Shown: piece by piece, positions 25,988 to 35,468 of the stretch
Numbering within the stretch: position 1 is the stretch's first letter
Layout: each line of letters opens with the position of its first letter
From: Pseudoramibacter faecis
GTDB lineage: Bacteria; Bacillota; Clostridia; Eubacteriales; Eubacteriaceae
Assembly (NCBI RefSeq): GCF_036289405.1
Contig: NZ_JAYFFI010000001.1
Coordinates: forward strand, 124,001-188,000
Length of the DNA stretch: 64,000 nucleotides
Direction of reading: 5' to 3'
Position numbers and translations under genes: made by a program
The notes under the pieces: model-generated
Databases searched by the model: none
Seen by the model: only the letters and a program-made list of their open reading frames with translations
Told to the model about the DNA's origin: nothing

Positions 25988-26710
25988 TTATGATTCATAA
26001 GTGAGTTTTATCTTGATTTTATCTCCCTTGAAAATAACTTTTGTATATTCGAAAGGAAGACCATCGCTGGAATAAATTACATCTCTCAGAAGCAATAATG
26101 GTCTATCTTTTTTCGTATTCAATAGCTTGGCTTCCTCGCTTGAAGCCGAAACCGATTCTAAAGTTTCATCAACCCGCTTCCTTTGCAATCCATACTCTTC
26201 ATTTAAAATGACACACAGTTGCTCTTTTTCTAAATTTTCTTTCGTTAACTGAAAACTGTATTTAGGGCTGACATAGGAAATATGAATACTAATTGGCTCG
26301 TTTCTTATATAGCGAACCCTTTTTATTTTATATACTAAATCATATGGTTGCAATTTGAGGCGCTTGGTAACCGTTTGATTACCCTTTTCTGTTTTGATTT
26401 CAATAATTTTTGTTGAAATCTCATAGCCCATTTTTTCTAATTGCTCGCGGATGCCGATATAGGCCGGACTCAATGTTTCAATTTTTTCAGAAACAAAAGT
26501 CCCTTTCCCTTGAACCCGATATAACCATCCTTCACGAACCAGTTCAGTTAGAACAGAGCGCACCGTCATCCTGCTAAGCCCGTACATACTGCTTAACTCA
26601 TTTTCTGAAGGGATTTTTTCATCAGGTCCCCATTTTCCTGACTCAATCGCATCTTCTAAAATTTCACGTAATTGCTGATGTAATGGCTTAGGATCATTTC
26701 TATCTAACAT
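25988..26710 (-). CDS. GntR/HutC-family transcriptional regulator
   Basis: 240 residues. The winged-helix domain covers about 1-70 (QLREILEDAIESGKWGPDEK, then SENELSSMYGLSRMTVRSVL). A UTRA ligand-binding domain follows at about 90-235 (VYKIKRVRYIRNEPISIHIS). UTRA regulators usually sense a phosphorylated sugar or amino sugar. It is the last gene of the catabolic island and has its own promoter flanked by an inverted repeat, so it probably controls itself and the island. Base composition is among the most AT-rich in the window. AAGGA precedes the ATG. Confidence 0.92.
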   Translation of the reverse strand: MLDRNDPKPLHQQLREILEDAIESGKWGPDEKIPSENELSSMYGLSRMTVRSVLTELVREGWLYRVQGKGTFVSEKIETLSPAYIGIREQLEKMGYEISTKIIEIKTEKGNQTVTKRLKLQPYDLVYKIKRVRYIRNEPISIHISYVSPKYSFQLTKENLEKEQLCVILNEEYGLQRKRVDETLESVSASSEEAKLLNTKKDRPLLLLRDVIYSSDGLPFEYTKVIFKGDKIKIKLTYES

Positions 26711-26754
26711 TTTTCTATCCTTATTGTAATATAATAGTGTCTTATTTAATTAAA

Positions 26755-26800
26755 GCATATTGTATTTTAACGAAAAAATAAAGTCAAGCACACAATATGC
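26755..26800. promoter_or_regulatory. gntR promoter with flanking inverted repeat (putative operator)
   Basis: The minus-strand promoter TTGACT (26782-26787), 17 bases, TACAAT (26759-26764) is bracketed by the exact 9-base inverted repeat GCATATTGT (26755-26763) and ACAATATGC (26792-26800). One arm covers the -10 element and the other lies just upstream of the -35 element. The remainder of the 26711-27086 gap is AT-rich with no gene. Confidence 0.65.
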
Positions 26801-27041
26801 GGTTTGACTTTACCATAAATTTATCTTTCCTGCGCCGATTGTAAAATCAAGTTAGACGACTGAATTTAAGTTGGATAGAGTTCCTGCTCTCTTTGGATTA
26901 TATTATAAAAAGAAAATGACAACTTTATTTATGCAGCAGCATCATATAACTCTATATACCTAACATTGTTGAAAATAAAAAATGCAATCTCTCCCAGAAA
27001 AAGCTTTCAGTTCATAAAGGGTCGCTTTAGAAAATTAATGA

Positions 27042-27075
27042 TCACACAGAACCAGATTCATACGATTCTGTGTGA
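27042..27075 (-). terminator. Hairpin after the alcohol dehydrogenase gene
   Basis: Ten-base inverted repeat TCACACAGAA/TTCTGTGTGA with a 14-base loop, just after the stop at 27087. The T-run after it on the minus strand is weak, so it may be a terminator or an mRNA-stabilising hairpin. Confidence 0.5.
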
Positions 27076-27086
27076 CCATCGTCACA

Positions 27087-28238
27087 TTACATGATCTCTT
27101 TCATAAAGGAGATTAATTCATCGTCAGAGAGCTGAACCGGATTATTATTCATGCTGGTCCCGCGGCTTCCAAGAGCCACCTCTGGTATTTCTTCTTCAGG
27201 CACATTCAAGAATTTATAATCTTTTTCAATCCCGATTGCCTCATTTAGATCAAATAGGAATTCAATCGCGGCCGTGGTGCCTTCGCCGGGCTTTATAAAC
27301 TTCTTATTTGTCAGAGCCTCTCCAATTCTATCCATTTTTTCCGAGCAGGCTTTTGCATTCAGACGAACAACATGCGGCAGCGAAATCCCGCAAGCCATAC
27401 CATGCGGCAGGTGATAACGAATTCCTACAGCCATGCCAAATCCATGAGCTGCACCAAGTCCGGAATTGGCAAACGCCATACCGCCGATTAATGCAGCAGC
27501 TGACATACCTTCACGTGCTTCTATATCACTGCCGTCTTTATATGCGCGCTCTAAATATCTGCCTGCCAGCTCGATTCCTTTTAGTGCGAGTCCATCGCTG
27601 ATTGGTTTTGCACGCAACGTTGTGTACGCTTCTATCAGATGAGTCAGGGCATCGATACCAGAGCTTGCAGTAACAGAAGGCGGACATTCTATCGTAAGAA
27701 GTGGATCAACAATTGTGATTGTCGCAACCATCTTGTCATCTCGCATGGATCGTTTGAAGCCTTGTGTTTTGGAACCAAGCACTGCGTTTTTGGTGACCTC
27801 GCTTCCTGTACCTGCGGTTGTCGGGATGGCCACAAAGGGGACGGGCTGCTTTTCAACCTTCTTTCCTTTTCCAACCACCTCAAGGTAATCAATAGAAGGC
27901 GTTCCGTTGGTAATCAGTGCCGCAGTGGCTTTTCCCACGTCAATGGTGCTTCCGCCTCCTAATGAAATGACCGCATCGCAATTTTGTTCCCCGGCAAAAG
28001 TTGCCACCTCATCCACAAGATCAACCGTAGGTTCCCCTGTAACATCACTAAATACAGTATATGTCGCTCCGATTTCCTCTATTTGTTTTGTCAAAGTCTT
28101 CATCGCTTCTTTTCTAGAAAAAAACGGATCAACAACCACAAGAAATTTGCTTCCCAGACCTTTAATATTTTCTCCCACCTCGTTGATCGCACCTTGTTTG
28201 AAAACTATCTTGTTTGACGTATAAAAAGCAAAATCCAT
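27087..28238 (-). CDS. Iron-containing (group III) alcohol dehydrogenase
   Basis: 383-residue NAD(P)-dependent oxidoreductase of the Fe-ADH family. The nucleotide-binding GGGSTIDVGKA (about 95-105) and the metal region GLGAAHGFGMAVGIRYHLPHG, with its His ligands, are clear. The 3' half carries the usual all-helical domain. In this island it most likely interconverts a polyol and a keto or aldehyde intermediate; the substrate is unknown. It lies 28 bases after the kinase gene, in the same operon. AAGGCAG precedes the ATG. Confidence 0.9.
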   Translation of the reverse strand: MDFAFYTSNKIVFKQGAINEVGENIKGLGSKFLVVVDPFFSRKEAMKTLTKQIEEIGATYTVFSDVTGEPTVDLVDEVATFAGEQNCDAVISLGGGSTIDVGKATAALITNGTPSIDYLEVVGKGKKVEKQPVPFVAIPTTAGTGSEVTKNAVLGSKTQGFKRSMRDDKMVATITIVDPLLTIECPPSVTASSGIDALTHLIEAYTTLRAKPISDGLALKGIELAGRYLERAYKDGSDIEAREGMSAAALIGGMAFANSGLGAAHGFGMAVGIRYHLPHGMACGISLPHVVRLNAKACSEKMDRIGEALTNKKFIKPGEGTTAAIEFLFDLNEAIGIEKDYKFLNVPEEEIPEVALGSRGTSMNNNPVQLSDDELISFMKEIM

Positions 28239-28266
28239 AAATACTGCCTTCTTTCAAAAAAATGCA

Positions 28267-29844
28267 TTATTCTTCAAAATATTGATCCTGATACCGTTTG
28301 ATCGCAGGAAATACCCGTTTCGATAGATCTTCATAGATGTGTGTGTATATTTCATAAAGCTTCGCATATCGTTCTACATTTTCTGAAATTGGTTCAAGGT
28401 AATAATCAACTTGAACCATATTATCAATCGCTTCATGAATATCCTTGTATACACCTGCCCCGATTGCTGCAAACATTGCTGCTCCAAGAGCGGTGGTTTC
28501 TTCACATTTTATGGTCTCGATTTTTTTGTTATAAACATCCGCTTGAATCTGATTCCATAACCGTGACTTTGCTCCGCCGCCAACTGTTCGCAATGTTTCT
28601 GTTACAAAACCGAGCGTGCGGTCTGCCTCATCAATCATCGATTTCATCTCATAACAAACACCTTCAAGAATAGATCGTGCAATATCATTTTTGTTATGGG
28701 AGAAAGATAAACCAGTAAAGGTTGCTCGTCCATTTCCATCAAATCGAGGGCAGTCACAGCCATCAAGCCAGGGAGTATACATAACTCCGTTGGATCCGAC
28801 TGGAGATTTTTCCGCCATCTCGCCAATCAGCTTATATACGCTCTTGTCTGTCATATCTGCAAAAGCCTGCTCTGTCTGGCAAAAGACATCCTTATACCAT
28901 CGCTGCGAGGATGCACCGGAATTGGAAGACCCCTCTACCTGCCAGTGTCCTGTTCCAGCATGTCCCATGATGGAAATCTTTCCGTCCGGATGACGCACAG
29001 GTTTAGAGCTATAAGCGTGAATTACACCTGCTGTTCCAAGAACACCGGAGATCATACCATCCCTTGCGACACCGGCCCCAACTGCGGCGCATCTTTGGTC
29101 CCCGGCGCCGCAGTAAACCGGCGTACCTTCAAGGAGTCCGGTAAGATCAGAAACATTTTTCGTCACGGTTCCAACAAAATCGCCCGGATCCTTTCGTCCT
29201 GGATATTTGTTGATATCAATGTCATAAATCTCGGCACGCCTTGGATCAAGTTCAAAAATATCATTATTGGACAACTTAGTGTAAGTCAGACCGGGCTTAT
29301 CATCCCAGTATTCCTCTGTATTTCCTGTAAACGCACTGATCATGACCGCTTCCAAACCGATAAATTTATAGGTTTTCGCATAAACTTCAGGCATATTTTT
29401 CTTGATCCAGAGAAACTTCGGTGTGGTTGCCAGAGGGCCAAAAGGATACCCCGTAAAGTTATAATCTTCTATCTCGCCAATTCCGTTTTCGGCCAGTTTC
29501 TGCCTCATATAAGGGAACATTTCCTCTCCCCGAAAGTCATTCCAAAGAATGGAACGGCTCAGGTAATTACCTTCTCTGTCAACAGGAACAAAGGAACAGC
29601 ACATATGGGTGAAGGAAACGCCTATAATATCTTTTGGATCAACCCCAGAATTTTGTACCGCAAATTTTGTTGAAGTATATAGGAGTTCTACCACTTCTGC
29701 TGTATCCTGTTCAACAAATCCGGGACGTGGAAAGTATGTAGGCGTATCGAAATATCCCATTCCCATAATATTACCCTTTATATCAAAAACAACCGCTTTT
29801 GTGCCAGTTGTCCCTATATCTACGGCAACAATATATTTTTTCAT
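28267..29844 (-). CDS. FGGY-family carbohydrate kinase 1
   Basis: ASKHA-fold sugar kinase of the xylulokinase/glycerol kinase group, about 525 residues from the ATG at 29842-29844 (GGAGG upstream). The N-terminal phosphate motif is VAVDIGTTGTKAVVFD. The second-domain motif is TLRTVGGGAKSRLWNQIQADVYNKK-like and begins near residue 430. Substrate is not predictable; the neighbouring aldolases imply a pentose, tetrose or polyol that becomes phosphorylated. It differs clearly from the second kinase at 35517, so the two may act on different substrates. Confidence 0.9.
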   Translation of the reverse strand: MKKYIVAVDIGTTGTKAVVFDIKGNIMGMGYFDTPTYFPRPGFVEQDTAEVVELLYTSTKFAVQNSGVDPKDIIGVSFTHMCCSFVPVDREGNYLSRSILWNDFRGEEMFPYMRQKLAENGIGEIEDYNFTGYPFGPLATTPKFLWIKKNMPEVYAKTYKFIGLEAVMISAFTGNTEEYWDDKPGLTYTKLSNNDIFELDPRRAEIYDIDINKYPGRKDPGDFVGTVTKNVSDLTGLLEGTPVYCGAGDQRCAAVGAGVARDGMISGVLGTAGVIHAYSSKPVRHPDGKISIMGHAGTGHWQVEGSSNSGASSQRWYKDVFCQTEQAFADMTDKSVYKLIGEMAEKSPVGSNGVMYTPWLDGCDCPRFDGNGRATFTGLSFSHNKNDIARSILEGVCYEMKSMIDEADRTLGFVTETLRTVGGGAKSRLWNQIQADVYNKKIETIKCEETTALGAAMFAAIGAGVYKDIHEAIDNMVQVDYYLEPISENVERYAKLYEIYTHIYEDLSKRVFPAIKRYQDQYFEE

Positions 29845-29923
29845 AATTACCTCCAATCACCTCATTCATTATATAATTTCAAAACGCCGTGATTTTGTAT
29901 ATTGCAATCAGAATAACGCGGTA

Positions 29924-30622
29924 TTAACCGATTTCTTGGAGATATTCTTCATATGCAGCTACAAGCTTGCCTGCGCTTCTGGTGCCAATAAGGCTTACGC
30001 CCAGATGATCAAACATATACATGGCCGCCGGGAGAGTAAAGGTTCTTGGAACTCCCGAAACCTTAATCTTTGTATCTTTAGAAAGATTCGCCTTCATGAT
30101 CTTAACTTGTGAGATATCGGGAAATGCCTGACTTCCCGTTGCCGTTTTAACATAAGTTACTCCGGCTTCACAACAGATCTTTGTCAAATCTGCGATTTCC
30201 TGATCGGTAAGGAATCCCACTTCAAAAATCAGTTTGGTGTCACAGTTAGCCGGTTTACAAATCTCTACAAACTTTCTAATTTCGTTTTCAACCAGTTGGT
30301 AGTTATGGTCTCTCACCGCTCCAATGTTAACTACCATGTCACAGGCGGTGCACCCCAGTTCAACCATCTTTTCAAGTTCGAAATACTTACATTCTGAAAT
30401 ACAGGCTCCATAAGGAAACCCGATTACAGCGCTTGGTCCGACGCCAGTCCCTTCCAATTCACACTTTGCCAGCGCAGCCCATGTCGAATTGACATTAACC
30501 GAATTCACCTGATACTTGGCAGCTGTCTGGCATGCCTCTACGATATCCTTTTCCCGTGTATTCGGAGCCAGCAGGGCGAGATCAAAATGCTTCGCAAATT
30601 CTTTTACCGTCATCATTTTCAT
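29924..30622 (-). CDS. DeoC-like class I aldolase, copy A
   Basis: Deoxyribose-phosphate aldolase family TIM barrel, 232 residues. The Schiff-base lysine motif is YVKTATGS (about 160-167). A second lysine motif is IKVSGVPR, and the phosphate-binding end is GVSLIGTRSAGK. Most DERA enzymes are 215-260 residues, so length is normal. The second motif differs from the GGIR form of classical DeoC, so the substrate may not be deoxyribose 5-phosphate. AAAAGGAG precedes the start. Confidence 0.85.
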   Translation of the reverse strand: MKMMTVKEFAKHFDLALLAPNTREKDIVEACQTAAKYQVNSVNVNSTWAALAKCELEGTGVGPSAVIGFPYGACISECKYFELEKMVELGCTACDMVVNIGAVRDHNYQLVENEIRKFVEICKPANCDTKLIFEVGFLTDQEIADLTKICCEAGVTYVKTATGSQAFPDISQVKIMKANLSKDTKIKVSGVPRTFTLPAAMYMFDHLGVSLIGTRSAGKLVAAYEEYLQEIG

Positions 30623-30790
30623 TATCTCCTTTTCTTAAATAATTATATATAAATGAATAAGGCCAATGAGGATGCTGACAAAAGCTGAACATCGTTAAAG
30701 CTCCAAAAGAAATGAACGGTGTATCCTAGGGAACCAGTGCAAGAAGCATCCATAATATTAATGACTTGACGCGCGTTCAGGATATAAAGA

Positions 30791-31504
30791 TCACAATTTG
30801 CGTTCTTTTTCCGCTAAATATTTTTTATATTGATCGATTAATTGGATCGCACTTCTTGTCCCTATCAGCTCAACGCCAAGCTCAATCATCCGCAGACATG
30901 CGGCTAGCTGAAATTGCCGCGGAATCCCGGAAAATTTCATTTTGGCGCCATTGGCCATATAATCTTTCATGATTTGGAGCTGGTGTTCATTTGGCAGAAT
31001 ATTCGCGCCCGTTCCCGTTTTTACATAATCTACACCGCACTGACAAGCAGTCCTTGCCGCCACTGCGATTTCTTTATCCGTTAATGTTCCAATTTCAAGA
31101 ATCGTTTTGCACAGAACGTTACGATTGTGACATTTCTCGACTTGCCCCCGGATTTCTTTTTCTACCAGATCAATATTCCCATCTTTAAGCGCTCCGATGT
31201 TGATAACCATATCGATCGCCGTCGCGCCATTTTTCAAAGCGTCGTCGATTTCCGCCATTTTCATCTCGGAAGTCAATGTCCCGTACGGAAAGGAAATCGC
31301 TGCTCCCACTTTCACATCGCTGCCTTCAAGCGCTTCCGCAACAACGCTTGTCCAGCATGGCGTCGTATAAAAGGCTGCAATATTGTATTCTCTCGCTTGT
31401 CTGCATCCCTCGCGAATGGCTTCTTCCTGCGTTTCCGGTGCTAAAATGGCCATGTCGAATACTTTCGCAAATCTTTCAGCAGACATTGTTTTCAGATCAA
31501 TCAT
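30791..31504 (-). CDS. DeoC-like class I aldolase, copy B
   Basis: 237 residues, same fold as copy A, with YVKTGTGAN and MKFSGIPRQF as the two lysine motifs and GVELIGTRSA at the phosphate site. It starts two bases after the end of the broken copy at 31506 and is 168 bases ahead of copy A. Copies A and B form one subfamily (SG[VI]PR motif) distinct from copies C and D. Whether the two have different stereochemistry or form a hetero-oligomer is open. Confidence 0.85.
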   Translation of the reverse strand: MIDLKTMSAERFAKVFDMAILAPETQEEAIREGCRQAREYNIAAFYTTPCWTSVVAEALEGSDVKVGAAISFPYGTLTSEMKMAEIDDALKNGATAIDMVINIGALKDGNIDLVEKEIRGQVEKCHNRNVLCKTILEIGTLTDKEIAVAARTACQCGVDYVKTGTGANILPNEHQLQIMKDYMANGAKMKFSGIPRQFQLAACLRMIELGVELIGTRSAIQLIDQYKKYLAEKERKL

Positions 31505-31505
31505 T

Positions 31506-32251
31506 TTATTTCATCTCCCTAATATCACTATGCCCCTGCATATTCGGGGACAATGCCGATTGCCCGCATTTATCGAGCGCGTCGATAATTTCCGGGGCCG
31601 CTCTTGTTCCGATCAATTCCGCGCCAGCCATAATAAAGCAATGGGCGTTTTGCGGCCGGGGGAATTTTATTCCCGCTACTTTTAATTTGATATCTGTCCC
31701 TTCAAGCGTTTGCTTCATGATTAAGAACTGATCCATCGATGGGCCGTCAAATTGTCCGCTTGCTGTTTTGGCGTAATCAATTCCAATTTCCGCAACCAAT
31801 TCACAGGCAATTCTAATTTCTTCGTCTATATAAGAAGGCAACTTCCAAAATATATTTTGTCAATGCATCTCCCGCCGCCTCTTTAAATAACCGCAGTTCT
31901 TCTTTGATAACGTCGTATTTCCCTTCTTTATAAAGCGCCGACATTCATAACCGTATCGACGGAGCGCGCGCCGAGCTTGATCGCTTCTTCTGTCTCAAAG
32001 GCCTTGACAGGAGGGGTGGAACTTCCAAAGGGAAAATTGATTGCTGCGGCCGGCAATACATCACTGCCTTTTAATTCTTCCTTCATAACCGGGAACCAAA
32101 ACTGACTGGAGGCATAAAAAGCAGCACAGTTGTCTTTAACGGCATCCCTGCATCCTTGACGAATATCTTTTTCATCCGTGTTCTTTGACAGAACAGAATA
32201 ATCAAAAAGCTTTCCGATATTATCTTTGGTGTATTTTGATCAATCGACCAT
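31506..32251 (-). pseudogene. Broken DeoC-like aldolase gene
   Basis: The minus strand from the ATG at 32249-32251 reads MVD, then an in-frame TGA at 32240-32242. It continues in the same frame as a good DeoC-like sequence (KYTKDNIGKLFDYSVL, then KAFETEEAIKLGARS and DTVMNVGAL). A one-base insertion near 31930 and another frame change near 31840 move the remainder (EGKYDVIKEELRLFKEA; then IDEEIRIACELVAEIGIDYAKTASG; then KVAGIKFPRPQNAHCFIMAG). The intact copy C has a leucine TTA where this has TGA. It belongs to the copy C/D subfamily and is probably non-functional. Confidence 0.85.
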
Positions 32252-32297
32252 TGCCTTTCTCCTTCTCTCATCGTAAAATACTATTTTACTTATTTTC

Positions 32298-33239
32298 TTA
32301 TCGACTCATAAAATCTTTAATGTGTTGAATAATCCCCTCCTCATCCAGCTCGTAATACGACAAAACATCATTGTACGGTCCGTTCGTCGCATAGCATTTA
32401 GGGATCCCGTGACGGCGCACCGAAACATCCGGTTCTTCGCTAAGCAGCTCTGTTACAAGCGTCCCCAGTCCGCCGTCTTGATAGTGCTCTTCCACGATCA
32501 AAACACGCTTTGTTTTCCGCGCCGACTTGAGTATCAATTCTCGATCCAAAGGATAAACAGTCGGGAGGCCAATGTGTTCAACATGAATATGGCCGCCTTT
32601 AAGGGTTTTCTCTGCTCTCATCACATACTCGGTCATGCTTCCTGTCGAAATAACCGTTATTTCCGCTCCTTCGCAGATCAATCGCCCTTTCCCTATCTCA
32701 AATGAATTGGTATCTTCAAACAAAACCGGTATCGGGGGATTGCCTATCCGCATGTAAACAGGGCCATCGTATGCCAACATTGCTTTCGCGGCTTCTCTGA
32801 TTTCATTCGGATCCTGAGGCGCCAGGATAACCACGTCCGGAATCATTCTCACGATTGCAAAATCTTCTAAACCGTGATGCGTCGGCCCCAGGTCCGAATA
32901 GGTGATCCCGCTGTTTCGCCCTACGATTTTAATGTTTTGATGCATATACCCCACATCGTTTCGAAACATTTCATAGGGGCGACAGGTAACAAAGGACGCG
33001 ATGGCGCAAAATACAAGAATAAAGCCGCCTGCCGCCATTCCCGCTGCCATCCCGATGGTCCCCTGCTCAGCGATGCCGCATTCGAAATACCGATCCGGAC
33101 ATGCCGTCATAAAATCTGTAAATCCCGAGCTCTTTCCACTATCCGAAGAAAATAACACAATGCGTTCATCCTGTTTTGCAATTGCTGAAACGGACGATCC
33201 AAAAACCTTTCTGGGATCATAATATTCTCCAATTTTCAT
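32298..33239 (-). CDS. Transketolase, C-terminal (pyrimidine-binding) subunit
   Basis: 313-residue half-size transketolase carrying the Pyr domain and C-terminal domain. Visible are FFSSDSGKSSG-like entry (here VLFSSDSGKSSGFTDFM), the cofactor-activating Glu region YFECGIAEQGTIGMAAGMA, and the C-terminal domain ending YELDEEGIIQHIKDFM. Split transketolases work as heterotetramers with the N-terminal subunit encoded immediately upstream, with a four-base ATGA overlap. In sugar islands such pairs often act on one specific ketose phosphate and not on the pentose phosphate pathway. Confidence 0.92.
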   Translation of the reverse strand: MKIGEYYDPRKVFGSSVSAIAKQDERIVLFSSDSGKSSGFTDFMTACPDRYFECGIAEQGTIGMAAGMAAGGFILVFCAIASFVTCRPYEMFRNDVGYMHQNIKIVGRNSGITYSDLGPTHHGLEDFAIVRMIPDVVILAPQDPNEIREAAKAMLAYDGPVYMRIGNPPIPVLFEDTNSFEIGKGRLICEGAEITVISTGSMTEYVMRAEKTLKGGHIHVEHIGLPTVYPLDRELILKSARKTKRVLIVEEHYQDGGLGTLVTELLSEEPDVSVRRHGIPKCYATNGPYNDVLSYYELDEEGIIQHIKDFMSR

Positions 33240-34093
33240 GAAACGGCCTCATAAATTTTTTCTTGATATGAAAGTTTTGCCCTCAGAATCATTTCGCATT
33301 GTTCTAATTCTTTCTGGGATGGCTTCCAAAAATGAGAAGACGTTTTGCCTTCTTGCGTTGGAATCCCTTTGGCTTTAACTGTTTTTGCAAAGACAATACT
33401 CGGTTTCCCTGCTTCAAAGGGCAGCTTCTTTAACACATCGAGAATTTGTCGCATATCATTGCCATCGATCTCATGAACGGCCCACCCAAACGATTCAAAC
33501 TTGGCCATAACCGGCTGCATACTAAGAACATCCTCTACGGAGCCGCTGATCTGCAGGCCATTGTAATCAACGAACAGAATCAAATTATCCAATTTGAATT
33601 TAGCCGCCTGTGCCGCCGCTTCCCAATTAGAACCTTCGGGCAATTCGCCATCACCCATCATCGCGAAAACACGGCTTTTATCCTTCCGAAGCTTTGAAGA
33701 GGCTGCCATGCCATTCGCAATTGCCAGCCCGTGCCCTAATGCGCCCGTGTTCGCTTCTATTCCGGGTAATTTTTGCATGTTCGGATGACCCGGGATCACA
33801 GAATTCAAATGGCCGTAAGTATCTAAAATCTGTTTATCGAAAAATCCTTTTTCAGCCAGCACAGCGTATTGCGCCAGGCACTTATGCCCCGCAGACAACA
33901 CAAAACGATCCCGATCGGATTGATCCGGCATATTCGGATCGATATTCATCTCTGAAAAATAAAGGGCCGTCATGATATCCATCGCAGACAAGGCACCGCC
34001 AAGATGACCGTGTCCGCTTGACTTTAACATCCGGATCACATTCAAGCGACATCTTGTTGCGAAACATTCAAGCGCTATTGCCGAGATGCCCAT
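33236..34093 (-). CDS. Transketolase, N-terminal (TPP-binding) subunit
   Basis: About 285 residues. HLGGALSAMDIMTALYF and the thiamine diphosphate motif GDGELPEGSNWEAAAQAAKF ending in the Asn region are clear. The frame opens at 34108 inside the upstream gene. The ATG at 34091-34093, one base after that gene's stop with GGAG upstream, is preferred. It pairs with the C-terminal subunit just downstream. Confidence 0.92.
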   Translation of the reverse strand: MGISAIALECFATRCRLNVIRMLKSSGHGHLGGALSAMDIMTALYFSEMNIDPNMPDQSDRDRFVLSAGHKCLAQYAVLAEKGFFDKQILDTYGHLNSVIPGHPNMQKLPGIEANTGALGHGLAIANGMAASSKLRKDKSRVFAMMGDGELPEGSNWEAAAQAAKFKLDNLILFVDYNGLQISGSVEDVLSMQPVMAKFESFGWAVHEIDGNDMRQILDVLKKLPFEAGKPSIVFAKTVKAKGIPTQEGKTSSHFWKPSQKELEQCEMILRAKLSYQEKIYEAVS

Positions 34094-34094
34094 C

Positions 34095-35393
34095 TTACTT
34101 TTCTCCATTAGCCGCGTTCATAAACCGTCTTTGGTAAGAAACCACCTGATTGGCGCTGGCAAAGCGTGCCAGATAATTGGGTTCAGCCGTCAAAACGACG
34201 CGTCCTGACATATCTCTGAATTCATCAGAGGCCAACAGCTTGTCAATATCCGGATAATTATCAGCGCCCTCCATGCTGCAAATAATCAATCTGGTACCAT
34301 CCAAGTTGCTCTGTCTTAACCAGCGCAGATTATGTCTGACCCCGTCGAGGCCGTCTGAACCTTCTTTTGATTCGAAGGAGCGCTGCTTCAAAATCGTTTG
34401 CGCGTCTTCTCTGACCTCTTCCAGACCGACGACATCCTTAGCTGAATAATAATCCTTGTCGATCATGAACGTTCGCAGCGCTTCCAGATATTTCACATTC
34501 CGGCTGCTGTCAAACAGACTGAGATATTTTTCCATTTCCTGTGATTGCATCAACCGATGGCGGATAAAGGAGTTGATAAAATATGGTTTTGCCTGAAGGG
34601 CCAGCGCCGTTTGCCATGTTTCAAACATCAAAGTGAAATTAACCCGATATCCATGTTCTTTGAGCATCAGCGCTAATCGATGGCCCCTAAAGGCATCCGC
34701 CGTCCCAGGCTGTGAATACCTTGTGTCTAATTTTTTATCCCCTGTGAGCAATTGGTTAACATTGTCCTTATTAACCGGTCCGGTGTGAGGCACTTTAATG
34801 ACAACGCGATACTCAGAAAGCATTTCCTTGAATTTTTCTGCCTCTTCCAAAATTTCCGAATCGCTTTTGCCAAAGGGATCATTCAGTTCGACAGAAATAT
34901 CGGCTCCCGACCCTAGAATTCTCCCTATCTCTGCCATCACTTCGTCTCTGGTTTTAAAACGACGATCGATATTGGCTTTTGGATTATTAATAAACAAATC
35001 GTAAATAATGCCAGGATTGCAGGTTAAATTGGCAAGAATATCTTTAATCGGTTCTATTTCATATGGATTGGCACTATCCGCTGAAAAAAGCAAATTGGTC
35101 GGTCTTTTTCGGTTGTTTTTGTCATAGGAAATATCTCTTGCTAAATCAGCTAAGAGAACATGGTCTTTGATCTGATAGCGCAGCTTGAAGCCAGCAGGTG
35201 TTTCGCTCTTCGGCATATCAAACGTACGAATCACTTTTTTAAAATTATCCGTTACACCAATATATTCGACTAATGCCCTTATCCGGGAAATATCCTCATC
35301 ATCAATGGGTTGTGTCAGAAAATGATGGACATATTCCTCTTCACCCCGAGCAATCTGTAAATTTAAATCTTTAACTTGATAATAAACATTCAT
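34095..35393 (-). CDS. Divergent transaldolase-like protein
   Basis: 432 residues, longer than the 215 or 315 usual for transaldolases. The transaldolase landmarks are present in order: SADSANPYEI (Asp106, equivalent to the catalytic Asp of the DTA motif), LTCNPGIIYDL (TTNP-like, near 123-133), VVIKVPHTGPVN (Schiff-base Lys200), and VNFTLMFETWQTALAL (residues 251-266, the NxTLxF motif). FINSFIRHRL resembles the ISPFVGR region. About 80 N-terminal and 130 C-terminal residues are extra and not recognised. It is upstream of and adjacent to the transketolase pair, so joint carbon shuffling is likely. Catalytic activity is inferred from these residues only. Confidence 0.75.
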   Translation of the reverse strand: MNVYYQVKDLNLQIARGEEEYVHHFLTQPIDDEDISRIRALVEYIGVTDNFKKVIRTFDMPKSETPAGFKLRYQIKDHVLLADLARDISYDKNNRKRPTNLLFSADSANPYEIEPIKDILANLTCNPGIIYDLFINNPKANIDRRFKTRDEVMAEIGRILGSGADISVELNDPFGKSDSEILEEAEKFKEMLSEYRVVIKVPHTGPVNKDNVNQLLTGDKKLDTRYSQPGTADAFRGHRLALMLKEHGYRVNFTLMFETWQTALALQAKPYFINSFIRHRLMQSQEMEKYLSLFDSSRNVKYLEALRTFMIDKDYYSAKDVVGLEEVREDAQTILKQRSFESKEGSDGLDGVRHNLRWLRQSNLDGTRLIICSMEGADNYPDIDKLLASDEFRDMSGRVVLTAEPNYLARFASANQVVSYQRRFMNAANGEK

Positions 35394-35468
35394 TCTTCTT
35401 GATCTCCAAATCTTGTCTTCTCTTTTTTAATGGTCCATATCTGTTTATACAAGTATTTTTTTGAAAAT

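Noticed and set aside
25813..26004. Plus-strand ORF of 63 codons after the DUF1275 gene
   Set aside because: It overlaps a minus-strand promoter and a terminator, and it has no ribosome binding site or family resemblance.
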